Positions 54,722 to 64,000 of a stretch of DNA of 64,000 nt are shown piece after piece. Origin of the DNA: an uncultured Kordiimonas sp. GTDB taxonomy: Bacteria; Pseudomonadota; Alphaproteobacteria; Sphingomonadales; Kordiimonadaceae. Numbering within the stretch: the first letter of the stretch is position 1; every line of letters begins with the position of its first letter. The notes below the pieces were generated by a model. It was not told the DNA's origin. It searched no databases and worked only from the letters and a program-made list of their open reading frames with translations. Position numbers and translations under genes: made by a program. The stretch is taken from the NCBI GenBank assembly GCA_947503625.1, contig CANNEK010000002.1, positions 620,001 to 684,000 on the forward strand, in the 5' to 3' direction.

Positions 54722-57145
54722 ATGTTTAAAAACTACATAGTCAGCGCATTGAGAAACATTCTGAAAAACCGGCTTTATGCTTTTATCAACATAGTCGGCC
54801 TTGCCTTGGGAATGGCTGTATATGTTTTTGGAACTGTTTTGGTTGACTACGAAAAAAATCATGACAGGCACTTTTCGAACGTAGACAGGATATACACACC
54901 TAATTCGTTGTTTTCGCCAAGTGCGAATATTGGAATGCGCAGCGCCGACACGGTTTATGCAGCTTTTGGAGACCATGTACGCGTGGGAATGCCGGAGCTT
55001 GAAGGCATAGCGCGTGTTCGTCGCGAGGAGTTTTTGTTCAGCGTAGGTGAGAAGGACTTTTATCAAGATATCCGGTTTACCGACCCGGACTTTACAAAAA
55101 TCTTTGACCTGAACTATCTGGCTGGTGATCACTCCGTTTTGCTAAACCCTTCGATGTTGATCATAACTGAATCTGTCGCGACACGCTTCTTTGGCTCTGA
55201 TGATGCTGTTGGTCAGACAATCATGCTTGATCATGAACTGGCTGTTACGGTCGGCGCCGTAGTTGAAGACCTGCCGGCCAATTCACATTTCAATTCATCA
55301 CTTCTTGGCGAAACAGATTTCGCAGTTGTAGCGAACTTTAAAGCACTAAACAGCTTACGCGGCTATGACCCTGCAACGGATTGGACTGATATTTCACTTG
55401 GTAACCGCACCTACATACTAATTCCTGATGATAAAGATTCCGCGTGGTTGGAGGCTGGTCTCCAGAACCTCTATGAACAGCACTATAGCGATGATCGAAA
55501 AGAGTTTGTTTCAGGCATTGGGATCGAGCCGCTGACAAGGGCAAATACCTACCTGTGGGAAGCCACAGGAATTCCTCTTCTGACAAGTGTCTCTATTTTG
55601 GCGCTTCTGGTTTTGGTCGTGGCATGTGTGAACTATACCAATCTTGCAACTGCTCAAAGTTTGGGAAGGGCAAGAGAAGTCGGGTTGCGCCGGACCCTCG
55701 GTGCTGAACGACGCCAGCTTCTGATCCAGTTTCTGTCGGAAAGCTTGGTCATAGCAATGATTGCAATGTTCCTCGCACTGGTTTTACTGGAACTTTTAAT
55801 TCCTGTGTTTAACACTTCGTTGGGCAAGATTGTGGAACTGGACTTTAGTCGTATTGTGCCTTGGCTTGCTTTGACTGTTCTGGTCGTTGGCCTTGCGTCC
55901 GGCGGATATCCCTCATATTTGATTACCCGCACCGACCCTATCCAGGCGCTTCGGGATGGCAAAACAGGTGGTGGCGCCGGAAACTTTCTTCGTTCAGGCA
56001 TGATTGGACTTCAGTTTGTTATTGCGATTTTCATGGTCGCGATAGTGATGGTGATGTACTTCCAGAATCAACGTGTCAAACAAACCATCAGTTTGTTTCC
56101 GTCAGAACAGATTCTGGTTTTGGAGCGTTTGAACGTTGAGGCCATTGAACCCAGGCTGGAAACCCTTCGGACGGAATTGAAGCGCTTGCCTGGTGTAGCC
56201 AACGTTTCCTATACCAATCAGGTTCCTTTCAATCAGAGCAATCGCACCTTTGATGCCGGCACAACGCCCGGTGACGCAAGTAAAACTTTTGGCATGAACC
56301 GCGTAAGAGTTGATCATGACTTTCTTGCGACCTTCGATATTCCACTTGTTGCGGGGCGCGATCTGTCACGCGAAGTTGCACAAGATGAAGTCAGTGGACC
56401 AACATTACCGGCCAATGTGTTGTTGAACGAATTGGCAACAAGTCAATTGGGGTTTGACGAGCCGGGGGACGCGGTCGGAAGTGTGTTTTTCAGGTTCGGT
56501 ACTGACGGATCGTCCCAACAGTTTACGATTGTGGGTGTTGTAGAGGATCAGAATTTTCTGGGCCTGCATAACAACGTCAAACCGTTCATGTTTTATGTCG
56601 ACGCTGACCGTTATTATGGTGCTGTCCGGCTAAGCCCTGACAACATAAACCAGACGATCCGGGAGATTGAAGCGGTCTGGGACAGGGTTATTCCGGATTA
56701 TCCGATGCAGAGCAAATTTCTGGATGAAGGGTTTGAGCAGGTTTATGTGATCTTTCGCTCGATCAATATCGCATTGTCGGGATTCGCCGTTTTGGCACTG
56801 TCTCTTGCTCTAATTGGCCTTTTTGGATTGGCTGCCTTTATGGCAGAGCAACGGACAAGGGAAATTGGTATTCGGCGTGTGTTGGGCGCGAGTGTTCCGC
56901 AACTGGTGCGTTTGCTGATCTGGCAATTTTCCAAACCTGTAATGTGGGCGCTGATTTTTGCGTTACCGCTCGCATATTTTAGCTCCAACCTCTACCTGAA
57001 CGTCTTTTCAGACAGAATAGATTCTCCCAGTACGGTTATTGTTATTGCCGGACTGATAGGCGTCGTTATGGCCTGGCTAATCGTTGCTGTGCACGCCAAT
57101 TGGGTGGCCCGGACCAATCCGATCAAAGCGCTTCGATACGAATAA
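54722..57145 (+). CDS. Duplicated MacB/FtsX-type permease, array copy 3
   Basis: The 807-residue protein begins MFKNYIVSALRNILKNRLYAFINIVG. Coupling motifs are RAREVGLRRTLGA and RTREIGIRRVLGA; the end is NPIKALRYE. Its first periplasmic domain is quite different from copies 2 and 4 (YTPNSLFSPSANIGMRSADT), which would fit a different cargo or partner. The start uses the AAGGAAA immediately after the copy 2 stop; an upstream in-frame ATG would overlap copy 2. Confidence 0.93.
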   Translation: MFKNYIVSALRNILKNRLYAFINIVGLALGMAVYVFGTVLVDYEKNHDRHFSNVDRIYTPNSLFSPSANIGMRSADTVYAAFGDHVRVGMPELEGIARVRREEFLFSVGEKDFYQDIRFTDPDFTKIFDLNYLAGDHSVLLNPSMLIITESVATRFFGSDDAVGQTIMLDHELAVTVGAVVEDLPANSHFNSSLLGETDFAVVANFKALNSLRGYDPATDWTDISLGNRTYILIPDDKDSAWLEAGLQNLYEQHYSDDRKEFVSGIGIEPLTRANTYLWEATGIPLLTSVSILALLVLVVACVNYTNLATAQSLGRAREVGLRRTLGAERRQLLIQFLSESLVIAMIAMFLALVLLELLIPVFNTSLGKIVELDFSRIVPWLALTVLVVGLASGGYPSYLITRTDPIQALRDGKTGGGAGNFLRSGMIGLQFVIAIFMVAIVMVMYFQNQRVKQTISLFPSEQILVLERLNVEAIEPRLETLRTELKRLPGVANVSYTNQVPFNQSNRTFDAGTTPGDASKTFGMNRVRVDHDFLATFDIPLVAGRDLSREVAQDEVSGPTLPANVLLNELATSQLGFDEPGDAVGSVFFRFGTDGSSQQFTIVGVVEDQNFLGLHNNVKPFMFYVDADRYYGAVRLSPDNINQTIREIEAVWDRVIPDYPMQSKFLDEGFEQVYVIFRSINIALSGFAVLALSLALIGLFGLAAFMAEQRTREIGIRRVLGASVPQLVRLLIWQFSKPVMWALIFALPLAYFSSNLYLNVFSDRIDSPSTVIVIAGLIGVVMAWLIVAVHANWVARTNPIKALRYE

Positions 57146-57155
57146 GGAAAACAGA

Positions 57156-59588
57156 ATGTTTCAAAATTACCTGAAAACCGCTGTCCGCAACTTGTTACGC
57201 CAGAAGCTTTTTTCGTTTATCAACATTGCGGGCTTGGCAGTTGGGCTTGCGGCCTTTCTGCTTATTCTTTTGTTCGTTCGTGACGAGATGTCCTGGGATC
57301 GACACTGGGGTGGCGGCGAGAATATCTATCGCGTGGAAACGACTATCCAGTTCCCTGTCCGGGAAGACCGTCCAACCTCCAACACAGCCACTCCGGTGAA
57401 AGACCTGCTGCTCGACACCTACCCTGAAATTGGGGATGTCACACGATATCTTGCTGGCAGTGCAACGTTCCAGCAGAGCGGTGACCTGTTCTCCGAGCGG
57501 GTTGCTTTCGCAGAAACCAACTTCCTGGATTTCTTCGGCTTCAGATTTCTACACGGCTCTGCCGAGACAGCTTTGGAAGACCAGAATTCCATTGTGATCA
57601 CTCAACAGATTTCGGAGAAGTATTTTCAGGATGAAGCACCCCTTGGCAAAACACTTTCGCTTAGGGTGGCTGGTGAATTCAGGGACTTCATCGTCACCGG
57701 TGTTATCGAGAACCCGGTTCGCACCACACACATGCGTGTTGACACAATCGTGCCATTTAACCGCGAATACTTCCAGGGTGCCCGTTGGTTCACTGACGAC
57801 TGGCGATTTGCGATCTGGTTGACCTACGTGCGGTTTGCGGAAGGGGCAAACGTTGCTGCCGTACAGGCTGATTTACCTGCTTTCATTGAGCGTCATATGC
57901 CGAAGAACGCCGGAGGCCAGGAAACCGGTCGCGAATTTAGTATGAAGCTTAACCTTGTAGCCCTGTCGGACATTCATTTGTACAGCAACGTTGCAACTGC
58001 AGATGCAGGAACGCTCTACGGGTTCGTTGGTATCGCTTTTTTGATACTGGCTATTGCCGTCGTGAATTTCCTGAATTTGTCTATGGCGCGGGTTGCGCAT
58101 CGTGCTCGCGAGGTTGCAATGCGCAAAGTTGTCGGGGCGCAACGTAGTCAGATTATACAACAGTTTTTGGGTGAATCGCTTTTCTTGGTGGTCATTTCTG
58201 TCATTGTTGCGCTGGTGCTCGTCGAGATCAGTTTACCCCATTACAGTGAATTTTTAACGTCCGTCATTGAGATGAATCTGCTGGGTGAACCCAGTCTCAT
58301 GGCTGCAATAGTGATCTTGTGTGTTGGTGTTGGTTTGAGTGCTGGCAGTCTGCATGCCATCTACTTCTCGATGATGCGTCCCAGAGATGTTCTTTATAGC
58401 AATACAAGCCCTGACGCCGGCGGTAGTAAACTGCGCTTGGGTTTGGTTGTTGCGCAGTTCTCGATTTCTGTCGCGCTGATGACCATCGCATTTTTCGTCA
58501 ATGAGCAGACCGAATACAGCCGTACGATGGATCTGGGTTTCAATGACCAGAATCTGATCGTTGTTGCGGGAACCAATAACACCAACTCTGAAGAGTTTAA
58601 GAACCGTATTTTACAAAGCCCGTTTATCAACGCCGTAGGCAGATCATCTGACGTACCAACCGAAGGCAGTGAAGACAGACTGACCATCCGCCCTGTATCG
58701 GCGGGAGAGACGGTTACTCTTGACGCATTGCCCACCGGCCCGGACTTTTTCCGTGTCTATCAGATACCTCTCATTGCGGGCCGTTACCTGAATGATAGCG
58801 AACAGGACACGCTTCGTCGCAGGGAGCAAAACGCGCAATATCAGGCGGCAGCAAACATTGTCGTCAACGAATCCGGCGCACGATTGCTGGGTTTTGATAA
58901 CCCTGCTGATGCTGTCAATCAGGTTATGCGCGCTGATATTACATCTGAACGTGTGGCCGAAACGCGCATCGTTGGCGTTGTGAAAGACTTCCACTTCGAC
59001 AGCGCACGAGACGTTATTCGTCCGGGTATCTACTATATCGATTACATGCGGCACTCAGACATGAGTGTTCGGATTGACGGCAACAACAGGGATGCTGCAA
59101 TTGGTGTAATTGAACAGGTATGGCGGGAGTTGTTTCCCGGTCGGGTCCTGAATTATCGCGATATGTCCGAGCTGGTGGAACGTCAGTATCAGGCTGATAC
59201 ACGACTTGCAGACATGCTGACAGCCTTTACCATTCTGGCAATTTCCATTTCCTGTTTGGGTTTGTACGGCTTGGCAGCTTTTACAGTTGAGCGGCGTACC
59301 CGAGAGATTGGCATCCGTAAAGTTCTGGGTGCAGACTTGCTTGATGTGCTCATGTTGCTGTTGTGGCAGTTTGCCAAACCGATCCTGATCGCCAACTTGA
59401 TTGCATGGCCCGTTGCTTTCTTCTTCATTAATGACTGGCTGGATGGCTTCGCCTACCGGATTGACCTTAATCTTGTCCCCTTCGTCATGACGGGGCTGCT
59501 GGCCCTGGTGATTGGCTGGTTCACAGTCGCGGGTCATGCGTTCCTGATTGCGCGCGCAAACCCCGTACGAGCGCTCAGGTACGAGTAA
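57156..59588 (+). CDS. Duplicated MacB/FtsX-type permease, array copy 4
   Basis: The 810-residue protein begins MFQNYLKTAVRNLLRQKLFSFINIAG. Coupling motifs are RAREVAMRKVVGA and RTREIGIRKVLGA; the end is NPVRALRYE. It starts 10 nt after copy 3, and the junction (AATAAGGAAAACAGAATGTTT) is almost the same as that between copies 2 and 3. All eight membrane segments and both periplasmic domains are present with no interruption. Confidence 0.93.
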   Translation: MFQNYLKTAVRNLLRQKLFSFINIAGLAVGLAAFLLILLFVRDEMSWDRHWGGGENIYRVETTIQFPVREDRPTSNTATPVKDLLLDTYPEIGDVTRYLAGSATFQQSGDLFSERVAFAETNFLDFFGFRFLHGSAETALEDQNSIVITQQISEKYFQDEAPLGKTLSLRVAGEFRDFIVTGVIENPVRTTHMRVDTIVPFNREYFQGARWFTDDWRFAIWLTYVRFAEGANVAAVQADLPAFIERHMPKNAGGQETGREFSMKLNLVALSDIHLYSNVATADAGTLYGFVGIAFLILAIAVVNFLNLSMARVAHRAREVAMRKVVGAQRSQIIQQFLGESLFLVVISVIVALVLVEISLPHYSEFLTSVIEMNLLGEPSLMAAIVILCVGVGLSAGSLHAIYFSMMRPRDVLYSNTSPDAGGSKLRLGLVVAQFSISVALMTIAFFVNEQTEYSRTMDLGFNDQNLIVVAGTNNTNSEEFKNRILQSPFINAVGRSSDVPTEGSEDRLTIRPVSAGETVTLDALPTGPDFFRVYQIPLIAGRYLNDSEQDTLRRREQNAQYQAAANIVVNESGARLLGFDNPADAVNQVMRADITSERVAETRIVGVVKDFHFDSARDVIRPGIYYIDYMRHSDMSVRIDGNNRDAAIGVIEQVWRELFPGRVLNYRDMSELVERQYQADTRLADMLTAFTILAISISCLGLYGLAAFTVERRTREIGIRKVLGADLLDVLMLLLWQFAKPILIANLIAWPVAFFFINDWLDGFAYRIDLNLVPFVMTGLLALVIGWFTVAGHAFLIARANPVRALRYE

Positions 59589-59610
59589 AAGAAATACAAG
59601 GGGGAAACCG

Positions 59611-62055
59611 ATGTTTCAAAACTACTTGCTGGTAGCGTTCAGAAACCTGATAAAAAACAGGCTGTATAACACGATCAACGTGGGTGGTATGTCGGTTGGG
59701 CTGGCGGCATGCATCATGATTTTGCTGTTCGTCGATCACGAGCTTTCCTACGACAAATGGATCCCTGATCATCACCGCGTATTGCGTGCAGAATCGGTAA
59801 TCGACTTTGAAGGCGCCCCTGCGAATGATGCCGATAATATCCCGCCGGTCTTTGGGCCCATTATGGCAGAGCAACTCAGCGAGGTAGAAATCAGCGTCCG
59901 GCTTGTTGGCAATGGTATCGCGGTGTCGACTGATGACAAAGCATTTGAGCAGGATGTGATGCTTACTGATCCGGCATTTTTCGAAATGTTTGGCATTGAC
60001 CTGATCGCCGGTAATGCTGCCGCAGCGTTAAACAGTCCGGACAGTATTGTACTGAGCCAGTCAGACGCTGAGCGTATTTTTGGCACAGAGCCAGCTGTCG
60101 GCAAAACCATCAAGGCCAATGGCGAGTTTTCACTTAAAGTCACCGGCGTCATGCCGGACTGGCCGATTCTGTCTGATCAGCAAGTTAGAGCTGTGGTGCC
60201 CTTTTCGTCTCCGATTATTGATGATCAGCCCTGGTTGCGGGAAAACTGGGGCTCCTTCTCTGGCGTGACGTATGTACGTATGGCAGAGGGAGTTGATGTT
60301 GCCGCGCTGACGAGTGTGGTTAATGACCTCGCTCGGCGCATAGCCCCGGACTGGGTCTACAAAGAGCCTGCAGAACGAGGCTTGCCGCCAGTTCTGGAAT
60401 TTCATTTTACACCTGCGATTGACGCGCATCTGAAATCGGACTCAGGTTTTGGAGCGACTGGCGGCTCCCGTGGCAGTGTGGCGGCTCTCTGGGCTGCGGC
60501 CATTGTCGCCATGCTCATTTTGGCGATTGCCGTAATGAACGTAACAAACCTGGGAACCATGCTGGCGCTTAAGCGTGTGCAGGAGGTGACCATCAGGAAG
60601 GCGCTGGGCGCCAAGGCAAAACACCTTGTTTTTCAAATTCTGACAGAGGCAATTCTGCTCTCTTTCATTTCCATGATGGTCGGTTTGGTGCTTGTCGAAC
60701 TCTTGTTGCCGTCTTTCGGCACGATGATGAACAGGTCGCTTTCGACAGCACCGCTTTATCAAGTAGGTGTTATGGTGCCACTGGCATGCTTTGCCTGTGT
60801 GATCGGTTCCATCAGTGGTTTGTATCCAGCGTTGGTAGCCGCGCGTTTTCGGCCGATTGATCACTTGAACGGCGTATCTCCAAAAATAGGTATACGCTTC
60901 AGAAATATTCTGATGGTTGCCCAGTTTGCCGCGACAATCGGATTGCTGGCGACATGTTTTGTGGTTTTCCAACAGGCGCGCTATGCCCAGTCTCGCGACC
61001 CGGGTTTCAACAGTGCCCAACTGATTGCGATTAGCGGAATGGAGCGGCCGGTCACACTGGCCAGTGAAAAAACCTATCGGGATATTGTTTCTCGTATTCC
61101 AGGCGTCGAAGCCGTTGCAGCCAGTCACACAGCACCTGGATACAATTATAACAATAGAGGTGGAGGCTCGGTCGATGGTGGTCCGCAGGTGAACTTGAGG
61201 CGCGTCGCTGTTTCGAAAGAGTTTTTCGAAACAATGAGTATTTCCCCTCTTGCTGGCCGGGTGTTTTCAAGCGACAGGCTCTCGGACGAGATTGCGGAAC
61301 AAACACTTCCGGACGGGGACGTTGCCAGGAGCGGGCCGGTTGTTTTAAACCGGACAGCAGCCCGCGAGTTGGGCCTTGAGAGTCCCGAAGCGGCCATTGG
61401 GCGGGCTATTCAATTTGGCAGGAACAGCCAGCTGACAATCGTCGGAGTGATCGAGGACCTGCGCATGCAATCCGTTCGTGCGGCGCCACAACCTTCGTAT
61501 TTCTGGATTGGGCCTGATGAATACCGGCATGTGATTGTCAGGATTTCCAGAAATAACATGGCAGCAACACTTGCAGCTATTGACCAGGCCTGGCGTGATC
61601 AGTTCCCTGATATCCCTATTCAGCGCCAGTTTCTCGATGAAGCCTTTGCTTCATATTATGATGCAGAACGTCGGCGGGGCTGGCTTCTGCTCGGCAGTTC
61701 GATCGTGATGATTATTATAGCGACGGTTGGGCTTTTTGCGCTTTCTGCGCTGACAACAGAAAGGCGTGCGCGAGAAATTGTTATCCGCAAGGTTTTGGGC
61801 GCCCGCCCGCAAAATATTGTCAATCTGCTTTTGTGGCAGTTTTCAAAACCGGTTCTGTTGGCCAACCTTATTGCCTGGCCACTCGCCTGGTATGCCCTGC
61901 AGGACTGGCTTGAGGCATTTGTTGATCGTGTCGACCTTTCGCCCTTGCCATTTGTAACCGCTGGTTTCCTGGTGTTGCTGATTGCTGGCACAGCGATTGT
62001 GGGGCAGGCACTCTTTCTATCGCTTTCGAACCCGGCGCGGATACTCAGACAGTGA
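59611..62055 (+). CDS. Duplicated MacB/FtsX-type permease, array copy 5
   Basis: The 814-residue protein begins MFQNYLLVAFRNLIKNRLYNTINVGG. It departs from the other copies at the coupling motif of half 1 (RVQEVTIRKALGA) and at the C terminus, which reads ARILRQ instead of ALRYE. Half 2 keeps RAREIVIRKVLGA. AAGGGGGAAA precedes the ATG. The differences suggest an older or more specialised copy. No truncation or frameshift is seen. Confidence 0.93.
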   Translation: MFQNYLLVAFRNLIKNRLYNTINVGGMSVGLAACIMILLFVDHELSYDKWIPDHHRVLRAESVIDFEGAPANDADNIPPVFGPIMAEQLSEVEISVRLVGNGIAVSTDDKAFEQDVMLTDPAFFEMFGIDLIAGNAAAALNSPDSIVLSQSDAERIFGTEPAVGKTIKANGEFSLKVTGVMPDWPILSDQQVRAVVPFSSPIIDDQPWLRENWGSFSGVTYVRMAEGVDVAALTSVVNDLARRIAPDWVYKEPAERGLPPVLEFHFTPAIDAHLKSDSGFGATGGSRGSVAALWAAAIVAMLILAIAVMNVTNLGTMLALKRVQEVTIRKALGAKAKHLVFQILTEAILLSFISMMVGLVLVELLLPSFGTMMNRSLSTAPLYQVGVMVPLACFACVIGSISGLYPALVAARFRPIDHLNGVSPKIGIRFRNILMVAQFAATIGLLATCFVVFQQARYAQSRDPGFNSAQLIAISGMERPVTLASEKTYRDIVSRIPGVEAVAASHTAPGYNYNNRGGGSVDGGPQVNLRRVAVSKEFFETMSISPLAGRVFSSDRLSDEIAEQTLPDGDVARSGPVVLNRTAARELGLESPEAAIGRAIQFGRNSQLTIVGVIEDLRMQSVRAAPQPSYFWIGPDEYRHVIVRISRNNMAATLAAIDQAWRDQFPDIPIQRQFLDEAFASYYDAERRRGWLLLGSSIVMIIIATVGLFALSALTTERRAREIVIRKVLGARPQNIVNLLLWQFSKPVLLANLIAWPLAWYALQDWLEAFVDRVDLSPLPFVTAGFLVLLIAGTAIVGQALFLSLSNPARILRQ

Positions 62056-62105
62056 AGATAACAAGATAGCAGGCGTATGTACGTAAGTCGCCAAGAGGAA
62101 ATATA

Positions 62106-64000
62106 ATGTTTAAAAACTACCTCAAAACAGCCTTGGGCCACGTTTTCAAGAACAGGTTATTTACGGCAATTAATGTTTTTGGTCTCGCGATCGGGCTGAT
62201 GAGCTGCATCCTGATCATGTTGTTCGTCCGGGACGAGCTTTCCTACGATTCCTTTATTCCGGATGGTGAGCGGGTTGTAAGGTTGCATTCCGCATTCTAC
62301 CCGCCCGAGCGGCCGCCGTTTTTAACGGTTCGTTCTGCGGGCAGGATGAAAGATGCCCTGGTTGCATATGCGAGCGCAGAAGTTGAAGCGGGTGTCCGGT
62401 TGTTTGTAAACTCAACAACAGTCATTCGGGACAACGAGGCTTTTAGCGAAAACATAATTTATTCGGATGCTTCTTTCTTCGATGTTCTTTCGTTGCCATT
62501 TCTTCATGGAAGTGCGGGCACGTCTTTCAGCAACGCCGGAGATTTGGTTGTTACAGAAGAGGCAGCCATAAGGTACTTTGGCACAACCTACGTTGTCGGT
62601 GAAACACTGACGACATGCTGCCTTGGACCCGAGCAGACATCTTATAGAATAAGCGGTGTGATTAAAAACCTCCCCGAGACGTCGCACATGGAAATTGATC
62701 TGCTGGTGGCGCTTGATCCGGCATGGTTCGCTCCGTATCCGAATATTCTGGACACCTGGAACAGCGTCAATGTGTTCACCTATTTCAAATTGCGGGAAGG
62801 TGCGACGGCCGCTGACCTTAAAGAACGGCTATACACGTGGCTCGATACCGAGAGCATTTTTGTGCAAAGGGACGACCTTGATGGCAAGCCGACTGACTTT
62901 ATCAAGCCCAATATCATGTCGCTGAAGGACCTGCACCTCAAAGCCCGGGATGAGGCCGGGACCATCGGCGATATCGGCCCCATGGGCGACTATGACATGG
63001 TTGTCACCTTTACCGTTGTTGCGGTTCTTATTCTGGTGATTGCCTCGATCAATTTCATGAATCTTTCGACCGCAAAAGCAACAGGGCGTGCTCGTGAAGT
63101 AGCCCTGCGAAAGGTTATGGGAGCCACTCGGGGGCAGGTTGCACTTCAGTTTCTTGGCGAGGCGGTGGTCATCGCTTTTGCGTCACTTGTGTTTGCTTTG
63201 GTGGCAGTTGAATTGGCTCTGCCAATATATAATGAGGCAATCGGGAAGGATCTGTCGCTTGATCTAATGAGTGATTTGCCGATGTTGATTGCGCTTTTGG
63301 CTGGCGCTGTGCTGACAGGGTTGATTTCCGGGTCCTATCCGGCACTTTATTTGTCGAGGTTTTTGCCCGCGCGCATACTGAAATCAAATAATTCTTCCGA
63401 AGGTTCCGGTCAATTCGGCTTCCGGTCAGCACTGGTTGTTTTTCAGTTTGCTATTTCAATTGGCCTCGTCATTTGTACAGCAGTTGTGTATGGCCAAACC
63501 ATTTATGCCCGCTCATTGGACCTTGGCTATAATTATGATGGCAAACTTGCCCTGACGAGCATGGAGTCTATCCAGACACCTGAGCAGGTGGAAACTGTCC
63601 GCCAGGCTCTTAGCCAGCTACCTGGTGTTTCGAGCGTTGTTCTATCGTCTGAAGTGCCCAGCCAGGACAATGAGAACAATACTGGTTTCCAGCGAGTTGG
63701 AGGTGCAGGCCTGTCGGATGATGCGCAACCAACGGTCTTGAACGTTCATTCTCTCGGGTACGGGTTTCTCGAAGCTTATGGCATCGAACCTATAGCCGGG
63801 CGGACTTTCAGTGAAGAGTATGGTTCTGACGTTACGCAGGTCATTCCCGAAGGCGACGAGAGTGTTGGTTCGGCAAGTGTTATCTTGAATGTATCCGCTG
63901 TGCGTCAACTGGGCTTTACATCCGCCGATGCTGCCATTGGTGAAACCGTACGGGCAAATGTCTTCAGATCCGGGCTTCATGACCTGACCATCATTGGCGT
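62106..64000 (+). CDS. Duplicated MacB/FtsX-type permease, array copy 6 (runs off window)
   Basis: The frame is open from the ATG at 62106 to the window end (631 complete codons). It begins MFKNYLKTALGHVFKNRLFTAINVFG and contains the first helix, the first periplasmic domain, the coupling motif RAREVALRKVMGA, three helices, the start of half 2 (FRSALVVFQFAISIGLVIC) and most of the second periplasmic domain. The first periplasmic domain has a Cys pair (TTCCLGPEQ) not seen in the others. AAGAGGAAA precedes the ATG. The array may continue beyond. Confidence 0.92.
   Translation, partial: MFKNYLKTALGHVFKNRLFTAINVFGLAIGLMSCILIMLFVRDELSYDSFIPDGERVVRLHSAFYPPERPPFLTVRSAGRMKDALVAYASAEVEAGVRLFVNSTTVIRDNEAFSENIIYSDASFFDVLSLPFLHGSAGTSFSNAGDLVVTEEAAIRYFGTTYVVGETLTTCCLGPEQTSYRISGVIKNLPETSHMEIDLLVALDPAWFAPYPNILDTWNSVNVFTYFKLREGATAADLKERLYTWLDTESIFVQRDDLDGKPTDFIKPNIMSLKDLHLKARDEAGTIGDIGPMGDYDMVVTFTVVAVLILVIASINFMNLSTAKATGRAREVALRKVMGATRGQVALQFLGEAVVIAFASLVFALVAVELALPIYNEAIGKDLSLDLMSDLPMLIALLAGAVLTGLISGSYPALYLSRFLPARILKSNNSSEGSGQFGFRSALVVFQFAISIGLVICTAVVYGQTIYARSLDLGYNYDGKLALTSMESIQTPEQVETVRQALSQLPGVSSVVLSSEVPSQDNENNTGFQRVGGAGLSDDAQPTVLNVHSLGYGFLEAYGIEPIAGRTFSEEYGSDVTQVIPEGDESVGSASVILNVSAVRQLGFTSADAAIGETVRANVFRSGLHDLTIIG

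Overview
The window looks like one contig of a free-living, Gram-negative alphaproteobacterium, probably marine. The evidence is the hisB-H-A-F-E operon facing hslVU, the block LON-domain protein / thioredoxin-TPR protein / UPF0434 protein, and many TonB, tricorn, penicillin-acylase and MacB/FtsX-type envelope genes. Kordiimonadales is a guess from gene content only. I saw no phage genes, transposases, CRISPR arrays or rRNA.

Layout. 1-148: tail of a ComM/YifB-like gene. 236-2607: TauE/SafE exporter, membrane-anchored AraC regulator and a secreted SnoaL-like protein. 2615-6781 (minus): M23 peptidase downstream of hisE-F-A-H-B, with 1-4 nt overlaps between several his genes. 7008-13040: hslVU, two unknown proteins, HIT protein, UPF0434, LON-domain protein, thioredoxin-TPR protein and prolyl-tRNA deacylase. 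13216-13290: tRNA-Gly(GCC) with its own terminator. 13511-16657: a redoxin/2OG-Fe(II) oxygenase fusion and a KdpE/KdpD-like pair whose kinase lacks the KdpD N-terminal sensor. 17162-21673: chemoreceptor, YfiR-like periplasmic protein and TonB receptor. 21745-32548: SnoaL protein, amidohydrolase with divergent MarR, penicillin-acylase lipoprotein, membrane protein, esterase, tricorn-type protease and acyl-CoA synthetase. 32946-37231: a first adaptor-ATPase-two-permease ABC system (DevBCA/MacB type). 37337-44492: VOC protein, degenerate receiver, LysR with GlcG/HbpS-like protein, secreted hydrolase, a tryptophan-dioxygenase/kynureninase-like pair with divergent Lrp regulator, and a PAS_5 protein.

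45,935-64,000 is the most interesting part. An NtrY-like kinase and an NtrC-type sigma-54 activator diverge from an operon encoding a HlyD-type adaptor, one ATPase and at least six consecutive duplicated MacB/FtsX permeases of about 810-830 residues; the sixth runs off the window. The control region holds three copies of a 16-bp palindromic element, TGTnCGnnnnCGnACA, spaced 21 and 24 bp, followed by a sigma-54 promoter with the exact GG-N10-GC spacing. The simplest reading is that the kinase senses an envelope signal, the activator binds the three sites, and sigma-54 RNA polymerase transcribes the whole export array. Its substrate is unknown. Several permease junctions are nearly identical, which suggests growth by tandem duplication.
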